This document shows, one piece after another, positions 1 through 4,654 of a stretch of DNA of 7,669 nt. A program made the position numbers and the translations under genes. The notes beneath the pieces were generated by a model. The model did not search any database. It was not told where the DNA came from and saw only the letters and a program-made list of their open reading frames with translations. The DNA is taken from the NCBI GenBank assembly GCA_015661135.1, contig JACVXW010000065.1, positions 1 through 7,669 on the forward strand, in the 5' to 3' direction. Origin of the DNA: Chloroflexota bacterium. Its GTDB lineage: Bacteria > Chloroflexota > Limnocylindria > Limnocylindrales > CSP1-4. Within the stretch, counting starts at the first letter, position 1; each line of letters starts with the position of its first letter.

Positions 1-40
1 AAGCGTTGGGCCCCGGCCCCATCCGAGGGGGGGTGTCGGT

Positions 41-1666
41 CTAGTAGTCCATGTCGTCGCCGTACCCCCCGCCGCCGGCGGGCACGGTCGGCTTCTTCTG
101 CGGCAGGTCGGTGACGAGCGTCTCTGTCGTAAGGACCATCGCCGCGATCGAGGCGGCGTTCTGGAGTGCCGAGCGCGTCACCTTGGCGGCGTCGACGATC
201 CCCTTCTTGAACATGTCGCCGTATTCACCCTTGAGGGCGTCGTAGCCGTGCCCGCGGGGCAACGTCTTGACGTGCTCGACGATGACTTCGCCGTGCGCGC
301 CGGCGTTATCGGCGATCTGGCGGATGGGCGCCTCGAGGGCGCGGCGCAGGATGCCGAGGCCCACCGCCTCGTCACCCACGAGCTCGACCCGGTCGAGTGC
401 CGGAATGGCCTGGAGCAGCGCCACGCCGCCGCCAGCGACCAGGCCCTCTTCGACCGCTGCGCGGGTCGTCGAGAGCGCATCCTCGATGCGGTGCTTCTTC
501 TCCTTGAGCTCGACCTCGGTGGCCGCGCCGACCTTGATCACGGCCACGCCGCCGGACAGCTTGGCAAGGCGCTCCTGGAGCTTCTCCTTGTCGTAGTCCG
601 ATGTCGTGTCCTCGATCTGGGCCTTGATCTGGGCCATGCGGCCCTTGATCGCGTCCGGGCTGCCCTCGCCGTCGATGATCGTCGTGTCGTCCTTGGTGGC
701 AACGACGCGACGGGCCTTGCCGAGGTCCTCCATCGTGACCGAGTCGAGCTTGCGGCCGATCTCCTCGGAGACGACCGTGCCGCCCGTCAGGATCGCGATG
801 TCGCGGAGCATCTCCTTGCGGCGATCGCCGAAGCCCGGAGCCTTGACGGCCAGGACCGAGACGGTGCCGCGGAGCTTGTTCACGACGAGCGTGGCGAGGG
901 CTTCCCCGTCCACGTCCTCGGCGATGATCACGACCGGGCGGCCAAGGCCGACGGCCTTCTCGAGCGCCGGGAGCATGTCCTGGACGCTGGAGATCTTCTT
1001 GTCAGTGATCAGGAGGACCGGGTTCTCGAGAACGGCCTCCATCCGGTCCGCGTTGGTCACGAAGTAGGCCGAGAGGTAGCCTCGGTCGAACTGCATGCCC
1101 TCGGTGTATTCCTTCTCGAGGCCCAGGCTCTGGCCTTCCTCGACGGTGATGACGCCGTCCTTGCCGACTTTGTCCATCACCTCGGCGATGATCTCGCCGA
1201 CTTCGGGATCCGCGGCGCTGATGGCGGCGACGGCCGCGATCTGCTCGCGCGAGTCCACCGGGCGGGATACCCGTTTGATCTCTTCCACGATGGCCGCGAC
1301 GGCCTTCTCGATGCCGGACTTGATGACCATCGGGTTGGCGCCCGCCGTGACGACGCGGAGACCCTCGGCGACCATCGCCTGGCCGAGCACGACCGCGGTG
1401 GTCGTCCCGTCGCCGGCGACGTCATCCGTCTTGGTGGCGACTTCCTTGAGGAGTTGGGCGCCCATGTTCTCGAACGGGTCGTCAAGCTCGATGTCGCGGG
1501 CGATCGTCACGCCGTCATTCGTGATCGTGGGAGCGCCGAACTTCTTGTCCAGCACGACGTTGCGGCCCTTGGGGCCGATGGTGACCTTGACCGCGTCGGC
1601 GAGGCGATCAATGCCCCGCTTGAGCGATCGACGGGCGGTCTCGTCGAAAATGAGCTGCTTGGCCAA
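41..1666 (-). CDS. groEL: Chaperonin GroEL (60 kDa, Hsp60)
   Basis: GroEL forms the ATP-driven double-ring cage that, with GroES as lid, refolds non-native cytoplasmic proteins. The predicted protein is 541 residues, normal for the family. Visible blocks include GPKGRNVVLDKKFGAP (31-46), the nucleotide-binding GDGTTT (85-90), the EDALSTTRAAVEEG block whose Asp396 matches the catalytic Asp398 of E. coli, and GLVAGGGVAL (408-417). The tail is short, GGGGYGDDMDY, instead of a long GGM repeat. The frame stays open upstream, but the family N-terminus (MAKQ-IFDE) fixes the start at a TTG codon (1664-1666), with GGAGGG 9 nt before it. The stop is TAG. It is the second gene of the operon, 73 nt after groES. 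The 40 bases left downstream are GC-rich and show no convincing terminator. Confidence 0.98.
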   Translation of the reverse strand: MAKQLIFDETARRSLKRGIDRLADAVKVTIGPKGRNVVLDKKFGAPTITNDGVTIARDIELDDPFENMGAQLLKEVATKTDDVAGDGTTTAVVLGQAMVAEGLRVVTAGANPMVIKSGIEKAVAAIVEEIKRVSRPVDSREQIAAVAAISAADPEVGEIIAEVMDKVGKDGVITVEEGQSLGLEKEYTEGMQFDRGYLSAYFVTNADRMEAVLENPVLLITDKKISSVQDMLPALEKAVGLGRPVVIIAEDVDGEALATLVVNKLRGTVSVLAVKAPGFGDRRKEMLRDIAILTGGTVVSEEIGRKLDSVTMEDLGKARRVVATKDDTTIIDGEGSPDAIKGRMAQIKAQIEDTTSDYDKEKLQERLAKLSGGVAVIKVGAATEVELKEKKHRIEDALSTTRAAVEEGLVAGGGVALLQAIPALDRVELVGDEAVGLGILRRALEAPIRQIADNAGAHGEVIVEHVKTLPRGHGYDALKGEYGDMFKKGIVDAAKVTRSALQNAASIAAMVLTTETLVTDLPQKKPTVPAGGGGYGDDMDY

Positions 1667-1675
1667 CTTGGGTGT

Positions 1676-1681
1676 CCCTCC
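1676..1681 (-). promoter_or_regulatory. groEL ribosome binding site
   Basis: The minus strand reads GGAGGG, 9 nt before TTG. It is the only strong Shine-Dalgarno match near the family-defined N-terminus, and so supports TTG as the start. Confidence 0.8.
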
Positions 1682-1723
1682 AGGTGTAGTGGCGATACGA
1701 GGGTTTGCTGCTGGGCCGGCGAT

Positions 1724-1738
1724 GCCGCCGGCGGCGGC
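1724..1738 (-). other. GC-only hairpin between groES and groEL
   Basis: GCCGCC and GGCGGC form a perfect 6-bp stem around a 3-nt loop, one nucleotide past the groES stop codon. There is no U-tract, so it is unlikely to be a full terminator. In some bacteria a stem-loop at this place is a processing or stability site that sets different groES and groEL transcript levels. That role here is inference, and short GC palindromes are common in DNA of this composition. Confidence 0.4.
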
Positions 1739-1739
1739 G

Positions 1740-2051
1740 TCAGTCCTCGACGATCGCGAGGATGTCCTTCTGGCTGACGATGAGGAGCTCTTCGCCCTCG
1801 ACCTTGAATTCGGTCCCGGCGTACTTGCCGTAGAGGACCTTCTGGCCCACCTTGACGTCCATCGCCTCGCGCTTGCCGTCATCGAGGACGCGGCCCGGCC
1901 CGACGGCGAGGATGGTCCCCTCCTGGGGCTTCTCCTTGGCGGTGTCCGGGAGGACGATGCCGCTCTTGGTCATTTCTTCGCGCGCGCTCGGCTTGACGAC
2001 GACACGATCGCCCAGCGGGCGAAGGTTGTTCGAGACAGTGGCACTGGCCAA
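1740..2051 (-). CDS. groES: Co-chaperonin GroES (10 kDa, Hsp10)
   Basis: GroES is the heptameric lid that caps the GroEL cage. The protein is 103 residues, slightly longer than the usual 94-100. It shows the N-terminal strand LRPLGDRVVVKP (10-21), the GroEL-binding mobile loop around EEMTKSGIVLPDTAKEKPQEG with the hydrophobic IVL at 32-34, then GTILAVGPGR, VLYGKYAGTEF and the C-terminal EELLIVSQKDILAIVED. The frame extends upstream, but that part has no GroES similarity. The start is placed at TTG (2049-2051) because AGGAGGG lies 6 nt upstream and the family core begins 9 residues in, giving the N-terminus MASATVSNNLRPLG. It is first in the groES-groEL operon, behind a CIRCE-controlled promoter, so repression by HrcA and heat induction are expected. 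Confidence 0.97.
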   Translation of the reverse strand: MASATVSNNLRPLGDRVVVKPSAREEMTKSGIVLPDTAKEKPQEGTILAVGPGRVLDDGKREAMDVKVGQKVLYGKYAGTEFKVEGEELLIVSQKDILAIVED

Positions 2052-2230
2052 CGTGTTCCCTCCTGTGACGGATACGGCCGTCGAACCTTCTTCATCGCGG
2101 GTCCCCCGGCGATGGCGCACGGTGCGCCGCGCGAGGGCCTGTTGACGATCAATTGGTGCCGCTCAACCGGCCTGGCCCGGCGCGTCCTCCCGTTCATCGG
2201 GGCGCCCGTCGGACCAAGGATCCGGACTGA
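2052..2230 (-). other. groES 5' leader, about 180 nt
   Basis: This is the transcribed leader between the CIRCE operator and the groES start. It contains an inverted repeat, GGCGCAC-C-GTGCGCC (2114-2128), that could form a small hairpin. A reading frame with ATG at 2195-2197 runs through the leader and into groES, out of frame, but it lacks a ribosome site and family resemblance, so it is not called. No RNA thermometer or riboswitch was recognised. The leader is long for a CIRCE-controlled groESL operon. Confidence 0.5.
2058..2064 (-). promoter_or_regulatory. groES ribosome binding site
   Basis: The minus strand reads AGGAGGG, nearly the full anti-16S complement, 6 nt before the TTG start of groES. 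The strong site probably compensates for the weak start codon and decides the start. Confidence 0.85.
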
Positions 2231-2257
2231 TTAGCACTCTCGGGGTGAGAGTGCCAG
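2231..2257. promoter_or_regulatory. CIRCE operator (HrcA binding site)
   Basis: TTAGCACTC, 9 nt, then GAGTGCCAG. The consensus is TTAGCACTC-N9-GAGTGCTAA, so the plus-strand left arm is perfect and the right arm matches 7 of 9. The operator starts one base past the -10 hexamer and should cover the transcription start, so bound HrcA would block groESL transcription until heat stress inactivates it. hrcA itself is not in the window. Confidence 0.95.
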
Positions 2258-2258
2258 C

Positions 2259-2288
2259 AGTGTAGGCGCGGGCCGCGAGCAGTGTCAA
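2259..2288 (-). promoter_or_regulatory. groESL promoter, sigma70 type
   Basis: On the minus strand the -35 is a perfect TTGACA (2283-2288), followed by an 18-bp spacer and the -10 TACACT (2259-2264), which matches the TATAAT consensus at 4 of 6 positions. The predicted transcription start falls inside the CIRCE operator. This is the classic arrangement of a housekeeping promoter with an HrcA operator. Confidence 0.85.
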
Positions 2289-2325
2289 CCGCCGCGTGGC
2301 CGCGCCTGGGAGGCCGCGTTTTGGG

Positions 2326-2367
2326 GGCCGCCGCCTTTGGGCCGCCGCCATTAGGCCGCCGCCTTTG
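2326..2367. repeat. Tandem repeat, three 14-bp units
   Basis: There are three back-to-back units: GGCCGCCGCCTTTG, GGCCGCCGCCATTA and GGCCGCCGCCTTTG. Units 1 and 3 are identical, and unit 2 differs only in the last four bases. The array ends 37 bp upstream of the groESL -35 hexamer. Its function is unknown. It may be replication slippage or an upstream protein-binding array. Confidence 0.85.
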
Positions 2368-2372
2368 GGCAC

Positions 2373-2391
2373 CTATGTCCACGGAGCATAG
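2373..2391. repeat. 19-bp near-palindrome
   Basis: CTATGTCCACGGAGCATAG has arms CTATG/CATAG and inner TCC/GGA, with one unpaired G. It has the size and shape of an operator half-site pair and is one of the few A/T-containing spots in this stretch. No regulator can be assigned. Confidence 0.45.
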
Positions 2392-2407
2392 AAACCGCGG
2401 CCCAGTG

Positions 2408-2434
2408 CCGCTGCTGTGCGCCACGGGCACCAAA
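2408..2434 (-). repeat. Intergenic repeat element, copy 1 (inverted)
   Basis: On the minus strand the core is GTGCCCGTGGCGCA (2417-2430), followed by CAGCAGCGG. It differs from the other two copies by one base in the 14-bp core and lies in the opposite orientation, 102 bp from copy 2. Confidence 0.65.
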
Positions 2435-2512
2435 CAGGCGCCCAGGACGCGAAACGGCCCGAATTCCGGTCAAGCCTATGCCTGGCGGGCGCAATCGTGT
2501 CCGTTTCGGGTG

Positions 2513-2538
2513 GGAACTGTGCCTGTGGCGCATCACGG
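2513..2538 (+). repeat. Intergenic repeat element, copy 2
   Basis: The core is GTGCCTGTGGCGCA (2519-2532), preceded by GGAACT and followed by TCACGG. TGTGC and GCGCA can pair (one G-T wobble) around the loop CTGTG. The core is identical to that of copy 3, 103 bp away, and the flanks are similar: GGAA before it and CGG after it. Confidence 0.75.
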
Positions 2539-2615
2539 ACCGGGAAACACCGTCGCGGCGAGGCCAAGCCGCAACAACGGGCCGCGTCGAGGCCCGGCCG
2601 AGGCCCGTCCAGACC

Positions 2616-2641
2616 GGAATTGTGCCTGTGGCGCACAGCGG
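2616..2641 (+). repeat. Intergenic repeat element, copy 3
   Basis: The core is GTGCCTGTGGCGCA (2622-2635), preceded by GGAATT and followed by CAGCGG. About 22 of 26 positions agree with copy 2. The preceding GACCGGAATT also occurs on the minus strand near 2461-2472, a sign that a larger unit has decayed here. Confidence 0.75.
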
Positions 2642-2689
2642 CCCCCCAGCGGGTGGCGCGCGGCCGCGGCCGTGGAGCCCGAGCCGAGG

Positions 2690-2727
2690 CCGCGCCCCCG
2701 AGGCCGTGCGCGGCGGGGGCCCTGCGG
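2690..2727 (-). terminator. Terminator-like hairpin after the lipoprotein gene
   Basis: GCCCCCG (2694-2700) and CGGGGGC (2714-2720) pair perfectly. Inside, CCG-tgcg-CGG continues the stem after a 3-nt bulge, and CCGC/GCGG can extend it outward. It starts about 15 nt past the lipoprotein stop, where the purH-to-lipoprotein transcript would end. There is no U-run, so it may act with Rho or as an mRNA 3' stabiliser. An alternative pairing, GCCGCGC/GCGCGGC, competes with it. Confidence 0.4.
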
Positions 2728-2741
2728 CTGCGGTGGAACCG

Positions 2742-3350
2742 TCAGTGGCCGATCGCCACCGTCAGCGTCTTCGTCGCGGCGTCCTCGACGAGCGTCACGC
2801 AGCCGTTGCCGTCGTAGCCGAGGACGAAGTTGTAGACACCCTCGAAGGCCTCGGTCATCTCGACCTGGCGCAGCGCGAGCATGGATGGCTTCGCCGACGT
2901 AGGGCCCACGAAGACCGCTTCGCCCGCCTCATTGGCGATGAGCATCCCGTCGAAGTGGACCTCCACGAAGTGCGAGCCCACGACCTCGACGGGTAGCCCG
3001 CTGCCGCCTTCGAGGATTGGGGGGCGCACTGCGCTGAGCCGGCCGGCACCGCCCGTCGGCCCGGGCGCGACGTCACCGAACCGGAATGTGACGAGATCAG
3101 ACACGCCGTCCGATGTGATGGCCAGATCGATCAGCGTGTTGGAGCGAAGCGCGCCGGTCTGCTCCTTGACCGGACAGCCGCCGCCGGCTGATGGGCTGGG
3201 TGCGGGGCTCGCGGTGGGCCACGCCGGCGGCGACGGCGCGAACGGCGACGGCGTGGTGGCGCACCCGATGAGCACGATCACGAGCGAGCCTGCGACCAGC
3301 GCCGGCCACCGGCCGCGGGCGGAGGTACGACGGGGGTTCGGGGTCGTCAT
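2742..3350 (-). CDS. Lipoprotein with AMIN-like domain
   Basis: The predicted protein is a 202-residue secreted lipoprotein. It has a basic N-terminus (PNPRR...ARGR), a hydrophobic stretch (16-28) and a lipobox LIGC with the lipidated Cys at 30. A Pro/Ser-rich linker follows (33-55), then a beta-rich domain. The pattern DLVTFRFGD, SGLPVEVVGSHFVEVHF, TEAFEGVYNFVLGYD and the closing TKTLTVAIGH resembles the AMIN-like domain found in actinobacterial and Chloroflexota lipoproteins (LVFxF, then FEGVxxxxIGLD, then RLVVDV). Cys59 and Cys184 could form a disulfide. The cellular role is unknown; AMIN-type folds are thought to bind cell-wall or envelope polymers. The start is ATG (3348-3350), the last in-frame start before the signal peptide, with no clear ribosome site. 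It lies 22 nt after tatD and is probably cotranscribed with it. The assignment rests on pattern recognition only. Confidence 0.8.
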   Translation of the reverse strand: MTTPNPRRTSARGRWPALVAGSLVIVLIGCATTPSPFAPSPPAWPTASPAPSPSAGGGCPVKEQTGALRSNTLIDLAITSDGVSDLVTFRFGDVAPGPTGGAGRLSAVRPPILEGGSGLPVEVVGSHFVEVHFDGMLIANEAGEAVFVGPTSAKPSMLALRQVEMTEAFEGVYNFVLGYDGNGCVTLVEDAATKTLTVAIGH

Positions 3351-3388
3351 GCCGGGCGGACGAACGGCGTCGTCATGCCGGGCGGACG
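3343..3388. repeat. 26-bp tandem duplication at the tatD/lipoprotein junction
   Basis: GTCGTCATGCCGGGCGGACG occurs at 3343-3362 and again at 3369-3388, exactly 26 bp apart. The first copy holds the lipoprotein ATG and the second holds the tatD stop codon. In both copies the minus strand reads GGCATGACGAC, so each carries an ATGA stop/start overlap. Confidence 0.9.
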
Positions 3389-4176
3389 CTTTCGCGACGG
3401 CGTGGGAAGGCCACGTCGTACGCGGCGACGAGTGCATCGCCGGCGGCCGCGGGATCCTCGCCGCGCTGCTGGGCCACCCAGGCGGCTGTGAGCCCTACCC
3501 ACTCCGGCGCGTTCCGCCCGCGGGGGGCGCCGGGCGGCGACAGGTACGGTGAATCCGTCTCGACCAGCAGCCGATCACGCGGCACGAGCCGAGCCACCTC
3601 GGCGGTTGACTCCTCGCCGGCGCGGAAGGCCAGCCCGGAGATCGAGATCGCGGCGCCGAGCTCCAGCATCGACTCGGCGTAGTCAACTGAGCCGCTGAAG
3701 GAGTGGATCACGAGCTTGAGGCCCGGCAGTGCCCGGACCTCGGCGAGGAGCGCATCCTGGGCATCGCGCTCGCCCACACGGGAGCGGCAATGCAGGATCG
3801 CCGGCTTCCCGGTCTCGAGGGCGAGGGCGAAGTTGCGACGCAGGTTGATGAGCTGATCCGGGATCGGCGAGAAGACGCGGTCGAAGTCGAGGCCGGTCTC
3901 CCCGACCGCCACGACGCGCGGATCGCGCGCCGATACCGCGATCGAGCGCCAGTCCGCATCGGAGACCTTGGCCGCGTCGTGGGGGTGGACGCCGACCGCG
4001 GCATCGAGCCACGGGTGGCGATCCACGAGGTCTAGCGCCGCCTTGGACGACCAGGCGTTCCAGCCCGGAACCAGGATCCGCTCAACGCCCGCGGCGCGAG
4101 CCGCGGCAAGGACGTCGTCGACATCGTCCGAGAAGCGATCCGCCTGGAGGTGGCAGTGGCTGTCGACAAGGCGCAT
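3373..4176 (-). CDS. tatD: TatD family metal-dependent hydrolase
   Basis: TatD proteins are cytoplasmic TIM-barrel metallohydrolases, mostly with 3'-5' DNase or exonuclease activity. The protein is 267 residues, close to the usual 255-265. All expected metal or catalytic residues are present: the HxH pair His7/His9 (DSHCHL), GVHPH with His64/His66, the bridging Glu93 in GETGLDF, His129 (ILHCRS), His158 (IHSFSG) and Asp208 (ETDSPYLSP). The frame is open upstream, but the family begins at the strand before HCH, so the ATG at 4174-4176 is chosen. No good Shine-Dalgarno precedes it. The gene lies 64 nt after the VOC gene and close to metG, and the metG-tatD pairing is conserved in many bacteria. 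The short C-terminal tail (RRRESVRPA) runs into a tandem duplication. Substrate-level function is not readable from sequence. Confidence 0.93.
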   Translation of the reverse strand: MRLVDSHCHLQADRFSDDVDDVLAAARAAGVERILVPGWNAWSSKAALDLVDRHPWLDAAVGVHPHDAAKVSDADWRSIAVSARDPRVVAVGETGLDFDRVFSPIPDQLINLRRNFALALETGKPAILHCRSRVGERDAQDALLAEVRALPGLKLVIHSFSGSVDYAESMLELGAAISISGLAFRAGEESTAEVARLVPRDRLLVETDSPYLSPPGAPRGRNAPEWVGLTAAWVAQQRGEDPAAAGDALVAAYDVAFPRRRESVRPA

Positions 4177-4214
4177 GCGCCAGATTGTGCGTCCGGCGCC
4201 AGATCGTGCGTCGG
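4177..4214. repeat. 19-bp tandem duplication before tatD
   Basis: GCGCCAGATTGTGCGTCCG (4177-4195) is followed at once by GCGCCAGATCGTGCGTCGG (4196-4214), with 17 of 19 bases identical. The array ends directly against the tatD ATG and occupies the whole ribosome-binding region. It contains no GGAGG-like motif in either copy. Confidence 0.85.
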
Positions 4215-4240
4215 TGGCGCTGCGCCGGGCCGTTCCGCGA

Positions 4241-4603
4241 TCAGGGCCGCGGCAAGGGCTCGAAGAGACCGATCTCCGAGCCCTCGGGGTCGGTGACCAC
4301 GGCGAACCAGCCCCAGCCGGGAATGTCCGACTTCGGCTCCTTCGTCGTCCCGCCCGTGCGCTCGGAGGCGACCAGCGCCTCCTCGATCGAGCTGACCTCG
4401 ATGTACAGCCGGAGCGTCGCGCCGATCGTGACGCTGCGCAACCCAACCGCACCGCCATGGCCTTCGCCCGAGCGGAACAGGTGGTAGCCGGGCATCTCCG
4501 GCATCTCGCCGAACTCCCAGCCGGCTACCGCGGTATAGAAGCGCATGGCGCGCTCCGGATCGTCGGCCGGAAACTCGACGTGATTGATTTCCCCGTGCGC
4601 CAC
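4241..4603 (-). CDS. VOC-fold (glyoxalase/bleomycin-resistance type) protein
   Basis: This is a 120-residue single-module vicinal-oxygen-chelate protein, the usual size for the small members. It begins MAHGEINHVEFPADDPERA, has the FYTAVAGWEF helix-turn typical of the family, a central strand ATLRLYIEV, and ends FAVVTDPEGSEIGLFEP. Candidate metal ligands are the His of NHVEF (residue 8), the Glu of YIEV (69) and the Glu of LFE (115). The family covers glyoxalases, dioxygenases and antibiotic-binding proteins, and the substrate here cannot be named. Two GTG codons stand side by side. The second (4601-4603) is chosen because GGAGG is 6 nt away from it; the first (4604-4606) is only 3 nt away. 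The gene sits between metG and tatD, 51 nt after metG, and probably shares their transcript. Confidence 0.88.
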   Translation of the reverse strand: MAHGEINHVEFPADDPERAMRFYTAVAGWEFGEMPEMPGYHLFRSGEGHGGAVGLRSVTIGATLRLYIEVSSIEEALVASERTGGTTKEPKSDIPGWGWFAVVTDPEGSEIGLFEPLPRP

Positions 4604-4609
4604 CACGAA

Positions 4610-4614
4610 CCTCC
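4610..4614 (-). promoter_or_regulatory. VOC gene ribosome binding site
   Basis: The minus strand reads GGAGG, followed by TTC and two GTG codons. The spacing of 6 nt to the second GTG against 3 nt to the first favours the second as start. Confidence 0.6.
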
Positions 4615-4654
4615 ACGCTGGTCGGACTGTGCCGGCTGTTCAGGAATGAAACGA

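Larger units (their letters stand above)
2289..2741. other. Gene-free repeat-bearing interval
   Basis: About 450 bp separate the lipoprotein stop from the groESL promoter. Open frames occur on both strands, but none has a ribosome site, a recognisable domain or codon use like the neighbours, and they all read through repeats. The interval holds the 14-bp tandem repeat, a 19-bp near-palindrome, three GTGCC(T/C)GTGGCGCA elements and a terminator-like hairpin, listed separately. No tRNA or known small RNA was recognised. Confidence 0.7.

Noticed and set aside
1..40. GC-rich palindromic bases after groEL as a terminator
   Set aside because: The best pairing is about 4-5 bp with a tight loop and no U-tract, and the window ends there, so it cannot be judged.
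248..1777. Long plus-strand open frame (509 codons) antisense to groEL
   Set aside because: It is an exact shadow of a highly conserved gene. High GC removes stop codons on the opposite strand, and the protein is compositionally biased (His/Asp/Arg/Leu) with no domain.
1970..2197. Possible leader peptide frame starting ATG in the groES leader
   Set aside because: It has no Shine-Dalgarno, runs out of frame well into groES and has shadow-like composition.
2282..2996. Several plus- and minus-strand open frames in the repeat interval
   Set aside because: They are Arg/Pro/Ala-rich, overlap each other and pass through the repeats, and none shows a start signal or family similarity.
3376..3400. 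TatD C-terminal FPRRRES resembling peptides read from widespread GC-rich intergenic repeats
   Set aside because: The DNA does not match the usual inverted repeat of those elements. The similarity is limited to a few codons.
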